In this document: in pieces, positions 1-12,168 of the stretch | Position numbering within the stretch: the first letter of the stretch is position 1 | Layout of the letters: each line of letters begins with the position of its first letter | Source: Salvia splendens | Taxonomy: Eukaryota > Streptophyta > Magnoliopsida > Lamiales > Lamiaceae | Direction of reading: 5' to 3' | Assembly (NCBI RefSeq): GCF_004379255.2 | Contig: NC_056049.1 | Coordinates: forward strand, 21,498,063 to 21,562,062 | DNA length: 64,000 nt | Notes under the pieces: generated by a model | Database searches by the model: none | What the model saw: the letters and a program-made list of their open reading frames with translations, nothing else | What the model was told of the DNA's origin: nothing | Translations under genes and position numbers: made by a program

Positions 1-29
1 TTGATATTCTTTCTCGCTTAATGTTCTAG

Positions 30-785
30 GCTGCATCTCATGTGCTGATGGGTCTGACAAAGACCACCCCTGTTACACTGCCTACCATGCTCTCGCCTCT
101 TGGAAAAGCTTGCGCGAGAATGGATCTCACTGCTGTACATGACATTCTGCTCAAAACGGGCTATAAAGACGAAGAGGGTGCCGAAAATGAGGTGAGCAGT
201 TCATCTTATTCTGGTGAAATGAATCGACAACTCTGCAACATAGAATTTTCTGAGGCTGAAACTCAGTGTGGCAGTGCATGTGTAATTTTTCCACATGCTT
301 CCTTACGGTCATACTTTTAATTGGTGAAGCTCTCATTCCAAGAATGGACGCAACAAGTTCAAGATATGCTAAACACGAAGAAATTTGGCGATATAGCGTT
401 CAGAGATAAGGATTTCAAGGGTGCAATCGACTACTACTCCAAGGTATGTCTCACCACACCATGGTTTCACAGATCATCTTATTAAATTGTCTTTGTTAAA
501 TTCATTCATTTCATTCTACTTGATAATCTGCAGTTGGTGTCAATGATGTCTGTTCCATCTGGAACGGTGTTTGTGAGGCGTGCCCTCTCGTATTTGATGA
601 TAGGGCAGCCGGAGTTGGCGCTGCGGGATGCTATGCAAGCTCAGGTTTGCTTGCCCGAGTGGCCAACGGCCTTCTACGTGCAGGCTGTAGCCCTTTCTAA
701 GCTCGGGATGGAGACAGATGCACAAGACATGCTCAACGACGGAGCCTCTTTCGAAGCCAAGAAGCTAAATAGCTGGCGCAACTAG
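30..785 (+). CDS. BSK: BSK1-type brassinosteroid-signalling kinase, 3' end
   Basis: Receptor-like cytoplasmic kinase acting below BRI1 at the plasma membrane; only the C-terminal part is present because the gene enters from the left edge. Exons 30-191, 330-443 and 534-785 join in frame with GT-AG borders. They encode the post-kinase linker ([28 protein letters not shown]) and the C-terminal TPR region ([40 protein letters not shown]). The ending [14 protein letters not shown] resembles BSK1/BSK2 rather than BSK3, judged from memory of the family. The kinase domain and N-terminal myristoylation site lie outside the window. No lesion is seen in the visible exons. The assignment to BSK is firm; the subtype is inferred. 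Confidence 0.93.
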
Positions 786-1533
786 TTTATGTTATGTCAC
801 ACATATCCACCTGGCCTAGCTCGCCAATCTGATTGGCTCTGAGCAGTTTCTTATGTATCAAAAAAAAATCCAAACTTGATTTAATATGATGTTCAAGATT
901 TGGGCGATGAAATATTTAAGAGATATTTACAGAGACAAAATGTGTGTAAAATGAGCTATTGAGGCCTAGTTTTTAGTGGGTGCAATTTGTATCTACATGT
1001 GAAATATTTTGCATCTTGTTTGGTCTCAACTTTACTACTATTAACTAGAATCACATCTTCCCACTTTATAATATTTGATGTTACATAAATGTATATTATT
1101 GAAAAAAATTACTAATAATGTAAATGAAATTGAGAAAATGCGAAGTGAGTCAGAAATGAGTGTCTACCATACAACTTGGAGACAAAGGGTTAGGCGGAAA
1201 GGTGAGTTGTGTTATAGTGGTGGGAAACATAATGGCACATACTATTTGTCTATATACAGAAATTTTATGGATTAAGAAATATGTTCCATTCATAGTTTTA
1301 CTTCTTGGGATGTTCAAAGTTGGTGTGTGTTTATGATATTTGATGAGACATTTTTCTTTTTGCTTTTGAAGCCCAATATATGAGTTTTTCTCATGTTAAT
1401 GATAAAAAAATTTGAAAACTAAATCCCAAACACAAATAATGTACAACCAACTACCAAGAAATTAATGAGTTAATGGGTAGCTGATTTTACTATTAGGATA
1501 AAAGGTTTTATCTATAATTCAATAAAAATGATA
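786..1533. other. BSK 3' UTR and AT-rich intergenic DNA
   Basis: Follows the BSK stop codon. The first 100-200 bases probably hold the 3' UTR. Short open frames such as 1075-1275 have no recognisable domain. Nothing else is seen. Confidence 0.5.
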
Positions 1534-1711
1534 CTATATCCCGCTTTAACAGTCCCAGTTACTTTTAATCATTCGTTTTGTAAAAATGATAATAAAGCGG
1601 TCTACATTATTCTCTCTTACTTAACCATTTATCCACTTTAACTATTTATTATTTTTTTTATAAAATGAGTGCTCAAAACTACCTGAGACTGTTAAAGCGG
1701 GACGGAGGGAG
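1534..1711. mobile_element. Stowaway-type MITE, 178 bp
   Basis: Terminal inverted repeats flanked by TA on both sides. The right end reads GGGACGGAGGGAG followed by TA, the hallmark Stowaway (Tc1/mariner) terminus. The left end carries the same CCCGCTTTAACAGTC core with a mutated outer part. Between the TIRs there is only AT-rich non-coding sequence. Confidence 0.85.
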
Positions 1712-1713
1712 TA

Positions 1714-2347
1714 TTAATGTTTATCTATGTATCAAATTGGTATTTCAAAGCTCAAATAGTATAAGAATTGATTTATCATAGCACTTTCGTTTGATTAAAA
1801 TCTTTTCCACCTAACTAATTATAGTAACGTTTAAGCTAATAAAGTATGATTAAAGAGTAAAGACATAAATTGGCTGAAATGGAACGTCAATTTAATTGAT
1901 AAACCCAATTTTCCATCAATTAATAAATTGAAGATCCAAATCACCACTAGTGTAGAAAAATGAGAAACTACTATTTATCATAGTATTCTATTTAATAATA
2001 CTATCTCCGTCAAAAAAAATAAAATAGATTGATTTTACTATTAGAGTTGTCCAAATTTAAACCAATTTTATATATGAAAAATTTTAAATACTAACCCTAC
2101 ACATCATTCTAATTTCTAAATGTGAATCCACAATCCACTAATATTACTTCTATCATATTTTCCTTTCATTGCTTTTACTTTACCAATTACGCATTGAAAC
2201 TTATATCATTTATGATTTTATTTATTTTTTATGGATCGAGATAATAAAAAAAATATAATCCAAATATCTAAGTTGAAGGGTATGGCAACATATCCTGGAA
2301 AGGTGTCATGTCTCTATTTTTTACTCTCATAATTTAGATCTTTCTCC
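1714..2347. other. AT-rich intergenic DNA
   Basis: No gene recognised. A decayed Stowaway-like end (ACTATCTCCGTC, about 2001-2012) has no clear partner. Confidence 0.5.
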
Positions 2348-2350
2348 TAA

Positions 2351-4271
2351 GAGCATCCACAGTGGGACGGATGTCCCGGCGGACGTCCCGGCGGACATCC
2401 TGATGGACTTCCCAAAAACACCCACTGTCACGTCATAAGGACATCCCACTGTACTGCCACATCATAAGGACATCCCACTGCACAATGACGGACATCTCCA
2501 AGGTCATCCCGACGGACATCCCACAATAATAAAAATTCACAAATTCACCAAATTAAACAATTTACAGAAGTAAATAAAAAAATAAAAAAGTACATTTCAT
2601 TAAATAACAAAAATAAAAAAAATACATTTCAACAAAAAAAGTCTAAACAAATTACATTATAAATATCAACAACGACCCCTCCGCGTTCATATCTCTTCAA
2701 TAATATCGTTCTGGAGTCGATTATGGGCTTGTCGTTGGCGCATGTCGGCAAATGCATGGACTCGATCGGCCTCTTCATGGGGTATCCCCATACGTACATT
2801 GGACGTGGCCACGCCGTGGCTTAGACCGGCAGCATCAACATCATCATTAGTCCAATCAGTCAGTGCTGGACCTTCATCTTCGACAATCATATTGTGCATG
2901 ATAATACATGCGTACATGATATCAGCGATGTTGTCAATATACCACAGCCGTGATGGGCCCTTCACTGCCGCCCATCGAGCCTGGAGCACACCAAATGCCC
3001 GCTCCATATCCTTGCGCGCTGCCTCATGACGACCCGCAAAATAGACCTTCTTTTCTTCCGTGGGGCATCTGATCGTCTTCACAAAGACGGGCCACATAGG
3101 GTATATCTTATCTGCCAAATAATAGCCCATGTTGTGCTGGTTGCCGTTGGCGACGAAACTGATGGCTGGACCAACACCCATACACTGGTCATTGAAAAGG
3201 GGCGATGACTGGAGGACATTGATGTCGTTGTTCGACCCGGCTACTCCAAAATACGCATGTCAAATCCACAGCCGGTAGTCAGGTACCGCTTCAAGGATCA
3301 TCGTGGGATTCTTGCCCTTGAACCGGTAGTGTACACCCCTTTCCAGGCGGCAGGGCAGTTTTCCACTCCCAATGCATACAATCTATGCTGCCCAACATTC
3401 CCGGAAACCCGTGCTGACTCCCGTGCATATCCATCAGAGCCTGGAAATCTTCGGGGGTAGGCTTCCGAAGATACCTATCCCAGAATATCTCCCTAACACC
3501 CTCACAAAAATACTTCAGACAATCGCGGGCAGTCGTCTCGCCGATGTGAAAGTACTCATCGAACATGTCGGCCGCACCTCCGTATGCCAGCTGCCTGATT
3601 GCGGTAGTGCACTTCTGTATGGGTGTGTAGCCGGGTTTACCAACCGCATCCTCCCTCATCCTGAAATATTCGTATCGACGCTCTAAAGCGCTCACGGTAC
3701 GCAGAAATAGCGGACGATGCATCCTAAAACGTCGCCGGAACATGTTCTCTCCAAACCGCGGCTCCGGAGCGAAGTAGTCCTCATACAACCGATAGTATGC
3801 AGCGATGTGGTCCCGGGGTACTATAGTTTGACGATGGATGGGTCGAGGTACCACCGGCTACTGCTGCTGCAAGGCCGCTTGTATCGCGCGATTTATCTCC
3901 CTGGACGTAACGGCCCGCAACTGTTCTCTACTTCGCCGACGTATGTCATCAGAAATTCCACGACTACCACCCGCACCACTATCACTATCACTACCACTAC
4001 CACTAACCATTCTGGATATATAAAAGAAACGTAGAGTGAGAAACTCGTTAAAACAAGTGGTGCGAATGAAATGAAGTTGAACGAGCCGTATATATAGAGT
4101 TTTTTTTTTAAATGAAAAATCGGGACGTCCATCGGAAACCCGCAATGGCGGACGTCCCGACGGACGTCGTTGGAATGCCGCGGAACTCTGATGTCCGCAG
4201 CGGACGTCCGTATCCGTCCCTCCCACCCCTTATGGCGGACGTTGCTGGGACGGCCGTAGTTGTGGAGGCTC
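2351..4271 (-). mobile_element. PIF/Harbinger transposon, about 1.9 kb, decayed
   Basis: Bounded by short imperfect inverted repeats, GAGCATCCAC at 2351 and GTGGAGGCTC ending at 4271. It is flanked by TAA (2348-2350) and TGA (4272-4274), a 3-bp target duplication with one mismatch. Both subterminal regions are dense in copies of the palindrome-like GGACGTCC or CGGACATCC motif, probably transposase-binding sites (inference). The interior holds one broken transposase gene on the minus strand. The Myb-like second protein of autonomous Harbinger elements is not seen. Confidence 0.88.
2687..4010 (-). pseudogene. HARBI1-like DDE transposase, broken
   Basis: Reads right to left from an ATG at 4008-4010 with a Gly/Ser/Asp-rich start (MVSGSGSDSDSG). 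An in-frame TAG at 3858-3860 follows a Gln run, then about 150 good residues (HRPLFLRTVSALERRYEYF, ARDCLKYFCEGVREIFWDRY). After the first catalytic Asp (GSIDCMHWEWK) the frame shifts twice between about 3290 and 3360. A TGA then replaces the expected Trp in the RLWIW stretch near 3268. The last part is open to a stop at 2687 and holds the third acid (KDMERAFGVLQ) and the HNMI motif. The second Asp falls in NNDINVLQ. PIF/Harbinger DDE_Tnp_4 identity is clear. It cannot make a functional transposase. Confidence 0.9.
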
Positions 4272-4274
4272 TGA

Positions 4275-5923
4275 GTCTTACGCCGACATAATTTTGAGAA
4301 TTGCATATCTCTCGTCTCATCTCATAATTAAATTGGTAATTGATTTTTATGCGAACTCTTTTTACAGCATCACTGTATCAACTCAATCTTGAAGGCTGAG
4401 TGATCTTATATTCTGAAAGTCCAATTTCTAATCATTAAATATCTGTCACACAGCCACCACGGCCGCCACAAAAGAAGATATGCACTCACAGCTCACAGCA
4501 TAAAATAGACGGCCGCCATTTTTCGTTTTCAATTTTCCATTTTAATAGCAGCTTCTTAAATTTGACTCCACATTGTGTCACAACTACTTATAGTAGACCA
4601 CGTTCATCCATTCTTACCCTCTTTCGAAATATGAAAATTCGAGAAATATACAGAAAATATAATATGGAAAAAATCTAAAAAGAGAGTTGGAACGACCAGT
4701 ATGATCGAAAAGCTAAATTACAAAAAATTACAAGAAAATTCAGATTTCTTTTGAGCTCTTCGAATTAAAATTATTAATGAGATACCAAAAAAATCTTAAT
4801 TGCGAAATAAGTTTCAAAATTACTATAATTAATTCCTTCATTTTTTGCAGAACATATATATATGAAAAAGTTGAGCCAATCGTCTTATCAATCGTTGAAA
4901 TTAAAGCTAGAAATTTATTCACCAAGCAATCGTCTTTTCAATTGTTGAAATTAAAACTAGAAATTCATTCGCCAAACAATCAACGTCAACTCTACTTTAG
5001 ATATTACGAAATCTTCTAAAATCCCGCACCATTTATATATTTATAAACCCAGCGTGATTATCAACTAATTAGCGTTTTTCATTTGATGATTAATGATTAT
5101 GTCATCCGTGATTAAATTAAATTCCAAATCCTCTTAAATCGCCCCAAATATTAGGTGAGTGTTATTATATTTTAAATTTGCTAACTACTATTATTAAATA
5201 TAACTGTAATTAGTAAAGTAAATCAAGTGGTGGAATTTGGTATAATTAATAGATGAATGGTGGATGCCAGAGTGATAAGCTCTAGTGCGCAATCCACCTA
5301 CACACATTTTATCTATATCTATATATTAGTATATGTAAAAATGATGAACTGTATGTCACATGATTAAAAATAACACAGATAGTTGCATCTGCTTATCTTT
5401 TTGTGATTTAGTTTGGACTAGTTTTGGCGTTGATAAGACGTGCCTAATTTGAATACGTGCTATTACTTTTCAATTTCGTTTTCACTTGGAAATTAGATTA
5501 AAAAAAGTCAAGTTGAATTTGAGGTCTAACCTAGCTGATCTCGACATTTACTATTAACACTTGTTTTAGCACATTATTTACGTGATATTACTACTTTATT
5601 GACTATGATATAAGCTTTGGTAAAATTCATAGTATTTGGACAGCTTTGCAACTCATTAATTGCTGTTGTCATATTTATACAGTTATCAATTTATCATAGT
5701 CTCTAAATCTATTAATATTGTCGGTATTTGTCTTTTATGAGAATATCTTTTCTAAAATGATTGACTCTTTACTCTAAATATCTTGTTTTCAAATCTTTAT
5801 TTTAAGAGAGTTTATCTTCGTATACTAAATATAAAAATATACGGATAAACTATACGTACCTTTATTTTCTTTTCTTTTTTTTTTCTTGCGGATACCAACT
5901 TTAAGGACATCTATAATAAGGAG
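4275..5923. other. AT-rich intergenic DNA
   Basis: No gene recognised. Very AT-rich with scattered homopolymers. Open frames at 4740-5019 lack recognisable domains. Confidence 0.5.
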
Positions 5924-5926
5924 TAA

Positions 5927-6612
5927 GGGCATCATTAATCCTAGCCCGGAATCAGGTCCAAATCTCCTCCACGTCATCATTCCCCTAAATTTGAGTCCCT
6001 GGCCACAACTACTCTAACCCTGCAGGCCCCAACCCGAGCCGCAACTAATAAATGACACTATTCACAACTCCAACTTATTTTACTCGTAAAATAGAATGCG
6101 TTGAACAATTAAAATACGAAAAATTTATTTTTAATTCAAAAATAATAAATTATAAACTAAAAATTAAAAACATTGAACAAAATAAGAAAATCAAAATTAG
6201 AGCTCCACTTCCAAATTTCCAACATATAATTATAAATTATACTCCATAAACTAAAAAAATGAGAGAATTAAAATAGTCTCATCTTCCCAATAAAAATATG
6301 AAAATTAAAATAGGCTTCACTTCCTAACATTTATGCAAGCCTTTCCCTCCCTCTCCCTCTCCCTTCTTCTTCCTTTTCTCTATTCTTCTTCCATTTCTTC
6401 TTCAAATGCTAAAAAAATCAGAAGAAAAAAAAGGAATGGGTTTGGGGCCCGGCCCAGGAGGCTCCAACGCAGGGACTGACCGGACCCCGGGACCGTCCCC
6501 AGGCCGCAACTGCGGCCCCTGGACCGGCCTAGGCCGGAACTTCGTTGCCTCCAACGCTGAGCTCGGAACGGGACTCGCGATTTGCGGCCCGGCCCCGAGC
6601 GTAATGATGCTC
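5927..6612. mobile_element. Tourist-like (PIF/Harbinger) MITE, 686 bp
   Basis: The left end GGGCATCATTAATCCTAGCC and the right end, read inverted as GAGCATCATTACGCTCGGGG, form terminal inverted repeats. Each side is flanked by TAA (5924-5926 and 6613-6615), the Harbinger 3-bp target duplication. No transposase is present. The outer parts and especially 6440-6600 are strikingly GC-rich for this region. They contain inverted GGCCCCGG/CCGGGGCC-type runs that could fold. Confidence 0.82.
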
Positions 6613-6615
6613 TAA

Positions 6616-7515
6616 GGACCTTAAAATTAGCTAAAAAAATAGTCACAATCCATTTTTCATGTTAGTATTTTTAATTTCTCCAAAATCTACCAGAACTTAA
6701 TTATTTCTCTATTTTTCATTCCTTTTCATGTAGATAATACTTTTTTTTATATTATTCTCTCTATTACTTTATTATATATCTACTTTAACTATTTATTATG
6801 ATTTTTTTTAAATGAGTATATTTTTATATATTGATATGAGATAGAATTTTTTTAAGAAAAATTATGTGACATTTTTTATGAAATAAATTAAAAATAAAAG
6901 TATGACATTTATTACTATGAGACGGAAAGAGTAGTATTACAACAATATAATGAATGATGCATGTCGATTGTTTTTTATTATAAAAACTGTAAAGTCTTTC
7001 AATATACCTAAAAGTAGCATCAATACAAGGAATAGTAGGAAATTAAATGTCACGTCAAAGAAATGGACATAAAAAAACATGTAGACTGTATATCAATAGT
7101 TAATGGCCATATTGCGTATATTCCATTATGTATTTAAACATTGAAAATGACAAAGTATCTCATGGTCATCCTATTCTCATTGTATACATCATGTTTGTCA
7201 CATGATAGAATATGCATATAAGTCACCGACGGTATATGAATTTTGATATTTATAAAATTATGTTCATTTTAATGAGAAATTGAAAACCATTTTTCACGAG
7301 AAGGAAAACCATTTTACTCCTATATTATTCATTCAAAATTATTTGGAACTTTTTGGGGTTAGAGCTGCGATGAGTCCAATATTCTTTAAGTAGCTAGACG
7401 AGGATTATTGACGAATAATGCATTGATGTGCTGCTTTTTTTTCAATTTCAGAAATAATATTAGTTTTATTTATATGTTGATTTCGTTACTTTTTATTCGA
7501 ACTGTTCATGTATTG
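6616..7515. other. AT-rich intergenic DNA
   Basis: No gene recognised. A possible decayed Stowaway MITE lies near 6734-6934: the right end GAGACGGAAAGAG followed by TA is plausible, the left end is poor. Confidence 0.45.
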
Positions 7516-7520
7516 CGGCT

Positions 7521-8249
7521 TGATGGATCCGCGAATTTCTGATGTTTGTAAATGCTGGTAGAGAATAAAGATCACGACACAATGAATTTACGTGGTTCGA
7601 TTTACTGAAGTAAATCTACGTCCACGGGAAGAAAAGAGGGCAGAGTTGTATTGCTTGATCTGGGATTACAGCTTACAATACACACTTGCTATATAATCTA
7701 TTCTGTCTCTAGAGAACGAAAGAGTGAGAGTCCTCTTCTGTCAGATCTAAGTTCTATTTATATATTGAACTGAGATTGTGGCTTGCATCACCACCCTAAG
7801 TCGTGGAGGTCACGGAGGTCATGAGATCCTGCATGGCCACTAACTAGGCAGTGGCTTACATCATCAGTAATTATGTCGTGGATGTCGTGGAGGTCATGAG
7901 ATCCTGCGTGGCCACTAACTAGGCAGTGGCTTACATCATCAGTAATTATGTCGTGGATGTCGTGGAGGTCATGCATGAGTCCGCTATCTCCCAGTTCGGT
8001 CGAATACTGAGACCGAACTGCTGAATTATTGCCGAGTAGCTTTTGCCGATCTGAGAGTAGAGCTTGATGCCGACCTGAGAGCAGAGTTTGATTGGTTGGC
8101 TTTTACCGAGCTGTAGGCTGGGGCCGAACTCTTTGGTTGTGCCGAACTGAACTCTTTAGTCATGCCGGACTGATACTCTTTAGTCATGCCGAACTGATAC
8201 TCTTTCTTGGGCTTTAGGCTGATGGGCTTGTTTAGTACGTACTCCATCA
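7521..8249 (-). repeat. 3' LTR of copy 1
   Basis: 729-bp LTR. On the minus strand U3 comes first, with two tandem copies of a 75-bp unit (+ strand from 7821 and 7896). The likely core promoter ATATATAAATAG (minus strand, about 7753-7764) follows. No difference from the partner LTR was found by eye. Confidence 0.95.
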
Positions 8250-8261
8250 CTACCCCCCCCC
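8250..8261 (-). other. Polypurine tract of copy 1
   Basis: Reads as a run of nine G followed by TAG on the minus strand, directly abutting the 3' LTR, where plus-strand DNA synthesis is primed. Copy 2 has the same arrangement. Confidence 0.85.
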
Positions 8262-8878
8262 GAAAAGCGAAGTGAATCACTTCGGCATTCTGGATAAAGG
8301 TACGGGGTAAGTTGATGTTTGTCCTCGGTCTTATGAAGTGAACTCTTCTTTGACCGGACTTGGTTTGTGTCCTAATTTGGCGAGTTTTATCGCTCGGATC
8401 GGACTTTCCGTTGTCCTAATTTGGGGATCGGACTTTCCCTTGTCCTAATTCGGCGAGTTTTATCGCGTGGATCGGACTTTCCTTTGTCCTAATTCAGGCA
8501 AGTTTTATCGCGTGAATCGGACTTTTGTTGCAGTTCGTTTTAGACGAAGTGCTTGTTTCTTAAGCTGAATTGTGGTCTTGTATCCTCTGTAGAAGCTTTG
8601 ACTCACAATCGTTGGCTTGCAGCTCGTTTCAGACGAACTGCTTGTTTAAGCTGAATTGTGGTCTTGTATCCTCTGTAGAAGCTTTGACTTCACAATCGTT
8701 AGCTTATATATGTTCTAAAAAGGGGATCAGCCTTTGAAGAACAAGATACCTCAGTAACATTTGTAAGAGACGACACGCACATAGACAGACACAACGCACA
8801 TAGACAAACAAAGACCAAGCAAACCAAAGAAAGCACATTGACCGAACAGGACTCAAGACTGACTGACCGGACTGTCTC
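8262..8878 (-). repeat. Pol-LTR spacer of copy 1 with short repeats
   Basis: Non-coding spacer between the pol stop and the polypurine tract. It holds four irregular copies of a unit containing ATCGGACTTT (about 8398-8525). It also holds two copies of an approximately 88-bp unit with GAATTGTGGTCTTGTATCCT (about 8520-8710). Related sequences are expanded in copy 2. The 4.4-kb antisense-gene region of copy 2 is absent here. Confidence 0.75.
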
Positions 8879-11800
8879 TTACAAATGGAACTTTTTGAGG
8901 TTGGAAATGTGCCATGTTCGGGGTACCTGTTCTCCTGACATGTGAGCCAATTTGTAAGACCCTTTGCCGAGGACTTCTGACACCCGATACGGACCTTCCC
9001 ATGTGGGTTCGAGTTTGCCTAGCTTTTCTGCTCGGCTTACTTCGTTGTTTCTCAAGACGAGATCTCCCACTTGAAATTGCAGCTTCTTCACCCTTTGGTT
9101 GTAATACCGGGCTACTTGCTCCTTGTACTTGGCTGCTTTTATGCATGCCAATTCTCTTCTTTCTTCGGCAAGATCTAGCTCGGCTCTCAGTCCGTCGTCA
9201 TTCATTTCTGCCGAGAAATTTAGAGTTCGGGGACTGGGTATGCCGATCTCCACCGGAATCACGGCTTCAGTGCCGTACACAAGACTGTACGGAGTTTCAC
9301 CGTTGGAGGTTGTGGGTGTAGTTCGGTAGGACCATAGGACTTGAGGGAGATTTTCTACCCATTGTCCTTTGGCTTGTCCTAACCGAGCTTTTAACCCTTT
9401 CACCAGGATACGATTTGTTACCTCCGTTTGTCCGTTTGCTTGTGGATGAGAGACCGAAGTGAACCGTTGTTGAATATTCAGCTCTTGGCACCAATTCTTG
9501 AACGTCTTGTCGGTGAACTGAGTCCCGTTATCCGAGATGAGGATGTGGGGTATGCCGAATCGGCACACTATGTTTTTCCAGACGAAATCCAATGCCTTCG
9601 AGCTCGTTATCGTAGCTAATGGTTCAGCTTCCACCCACTTCGTAAAGTAGTCCATGGCAACGATAAGGAATTTCATTTGCCGAGGAGCTTGTGGTAGTGG
9701 TCCTACTATGTCTATACCCCATTGCATAAAAGGCCAAGGGCTTTGCATAGTGGATAGATCGGTCTGCGGCATCCTTGGGATATTTGCATGGATTTGGCAC
9801 TTCGGGCATGTCTTGACGAGCTGCACTGCTTCTTGTACCAAGGTTGGCCAATAATATCCCCATCTTAGAACTTTTTTAGCTAAAGCTCTAGCTCCGATGT
9901 GGCTACCGCACGATCCTTCATGAACTTCTCTGAGGATGTAGTCCGTCTCTTCTGGTCCTACGCACCGCAATAACGGCTGGAGGTAAGACTTTCTAAAGAG
10001 GACTCCTTCATGAAGTTCGTACCGAAGTGCTCGGCACGTGATCTTCCGAGCTTCTCTCTTATCCTCGGGCAATTGTCCTTGATCTAGATACTGTAAGATC
10101 GGCGTCATCCAGTTCGGCGAGCTGGTTACTGAATGTACCTCAGCTTCGTCAATGCTTCGATGCATCAATTCCTCCACCTTTGAGCTTGGACATGCGGCTA
10201 ACTTACTTAAAGTATCTGCTCGGCTGTTTCCTGCTCTGGGAATGCGGACTATCCGAAAATAAGAGAAACTTCGGCTAATGCTTTGCGCTTTGTCTAAATA
10301 TTTCCTCATCCTCTCATCACGGGCTTCACTTGTACCCAACATGTGATTCACTATGATTTGTGAATCACAATGGATTTTGAGAGACTTGATACATAGACTT
10401 TGCGCTAGCTGGAGTCCGGCAAGGAGGGCATCGTATTCGGCTTCGTTATTAGTGGTTGGGAATGAGAACCGAAGTGAATAGGTTACCTCGTGTCCATCGG
10501 GAGCGATAAGCAGAATACCAGCTCCACTTCCCGTTTTATTCGAAGCTCCATCTACGAATCCGCTCCAGCAGTCCGGCGGCTCTTCTTCGGATTCCAAGGG
10601 CTGTGCTAGTTCGGCATTGGCAGAATTTTTCTGTTCGGCAATGACAGGGATTGCTTGATCGAACTTGGCCTCTGCAAGAAAATCTGCCAAGGCTTGTCCC
10701 TTGATGGCTTTCCGAGGTAGGTACTCGATTGAGTGTTCTCCCAGCTCTATGGCCCATTTGGCGATTCTGCCTGATGCTTCTGGCTTGGTCAAAACTTGCC
10801 GAAGAGGCAGATCGGTTAAGACGCATACCTTGTGAGCATAGAAGTATGGCCGCAGTCTCCTTGCTGCATTTACTAATGCCAGAGCAATTTTTTCCAGAGG
10901 TTGATACCTTGTTTCTGGACCTCTTAATGCTCGGCTTGTAAAGTAGATGGGAAACTGCTTTAGGCCTTCTTCTCGTACAAGCACCGCACTAATGGTTTGA
11001 TCGGATGCCGCTAAGTATAAGAAAATCACTTCGGCATCTGTTGGAGCAGAGAGAATTGGAAGCTCGGCTAAATAACTTTTGAGCTCGTCAAAAGCCTTTT
11101 TCTGCTCGGCTCCCCACTCAAACTTTGGTGCCTTTTTTAACACTTTGAAGAACGGCAGTTGCTTTTCGGCTGCTTGGGAAAGGAATCTATTCAATGCGGC
11201 TAGACATCCAGTTAGTCTTTGCACATCGTGTATGGACTTCGGCATCGCCATGTTCTGAATAACTTGAACTTTTGAAGGGTTTGCCTTGAGTCCGTCCTTT
11301 GAAACCCAACAACCCAGAAATTTTCCCGAATCTACCAAAAAGGTACATTTTTGGGGGTTGAGTTTGAGGTTGGCTTTTCGGAGCACGTCGAGAGTGGATT
11401 TGAGGTTGTCTTCGTACTCCGAAGTGCTTTTGCTTTTGACAACTATGTCGTCGACATATACTTCAACCTGTTTTCCGATTAGGTGCCGAAAAAGCTTGTC
11501 TACCATCCTTTGATAAGTGGCTCCGGCATTCTTTAAACCGAATGGCATCTTTTTATAAGCGAAAATGCCGAAATCGGTAATGAAAGCTGTTTTCGGAGCG
11601 TCACTCTCATCCATCAACACTTGGTGATATCCTTTGTATAAATCAAGAAAACAGAAAATTTCGAAGCCGATCAAAGCTTCTACTTTTTATCTATATTTGG
11701 AAGGGGATAGCAATCTTTAGGACAGTGCTTGTTTAGATCGGTAAAATCTATGCACATCCGCCATCCTCCTTCTTTTTTCTTGATCATCACAGGATTGGCC

Positions 11801-12141
11801 ACCCAAGAAGGATATTTCACCTCGAATAGTACATCCGCTTTTAGTAATTGGCGGACTTCGTCATGGATGACTTGGCTTCTTTCTGCCGCAAAGAGTCTTT
11901 GCTTCTGTTTTACTGGCCGGATTGAAGGATCAATATTTAACCGATGAGTGATTACCTCGGGGGGCACTCCGGTCATGTCCAACGAGGACCATGCAAAGAC
12001 ATCTTTGTACTCCTTGAGGAGCTGAATGGTCTTTTCTCGGAGTAGAGGCGTTCCTGCGAAGCCGATCTTGACCGTTCTGGATGGATCGTCTTCGTATAAC
12101 CGAACGGTCATTGAGTTCGGCTCTGAAGTGACTTCGGTCAT
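8879..12141 (-). CDS. Tat-type pol polyprotein (RT, dual RNase H, integrase), one frameshift
   Basis: Two minus-strand frames form one pol. From 12141 (MTEVTSEPNS) to 11680 lies the start of reverse transcriptase (KYPSWVANPVMIKKKEGGWR, MCIDFTDLNKHCPKD). The frame breaks at a five-A run near 11683 and resumes to 8879 with FLDLYKGYHQ and the catalytic YVDDIVV. Next come the normal RNase H and a second, archaeal-type RNase H (GFVDGASNKTGSGAG). The integrase has an HHCC finger (H..H, CPKC) and D, D, E in GIDIVGPLP, SDNGTQF and NGQTEV. The chain ends NLKKFHL. It lies in the same frame as gag-protease, separated only by a TAG at 12175-12177, so pol is probably made by readthrough. The frameshift may be a mutation or a homopolymer sequencing error. 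Confidence 0.9.
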
Positions 12142-12168
12142 CTCGCTTGCCTCTGACTCCGGTTGCTG

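Noticed and set aside
6406..6646. Pro/Gly/Arg-rich open frames
   Set aside because: Both lie in the GC-rich core of a MITE and look like composition artefacts.
11675..11690. Programmed -1 frameshift in RT
   Set aside because: The site T AAA AAG is not a proper X XXY YYZ slippery heptamer, and Tat elements are not known to shift inside RT; mutation or sequencing error is simpler.
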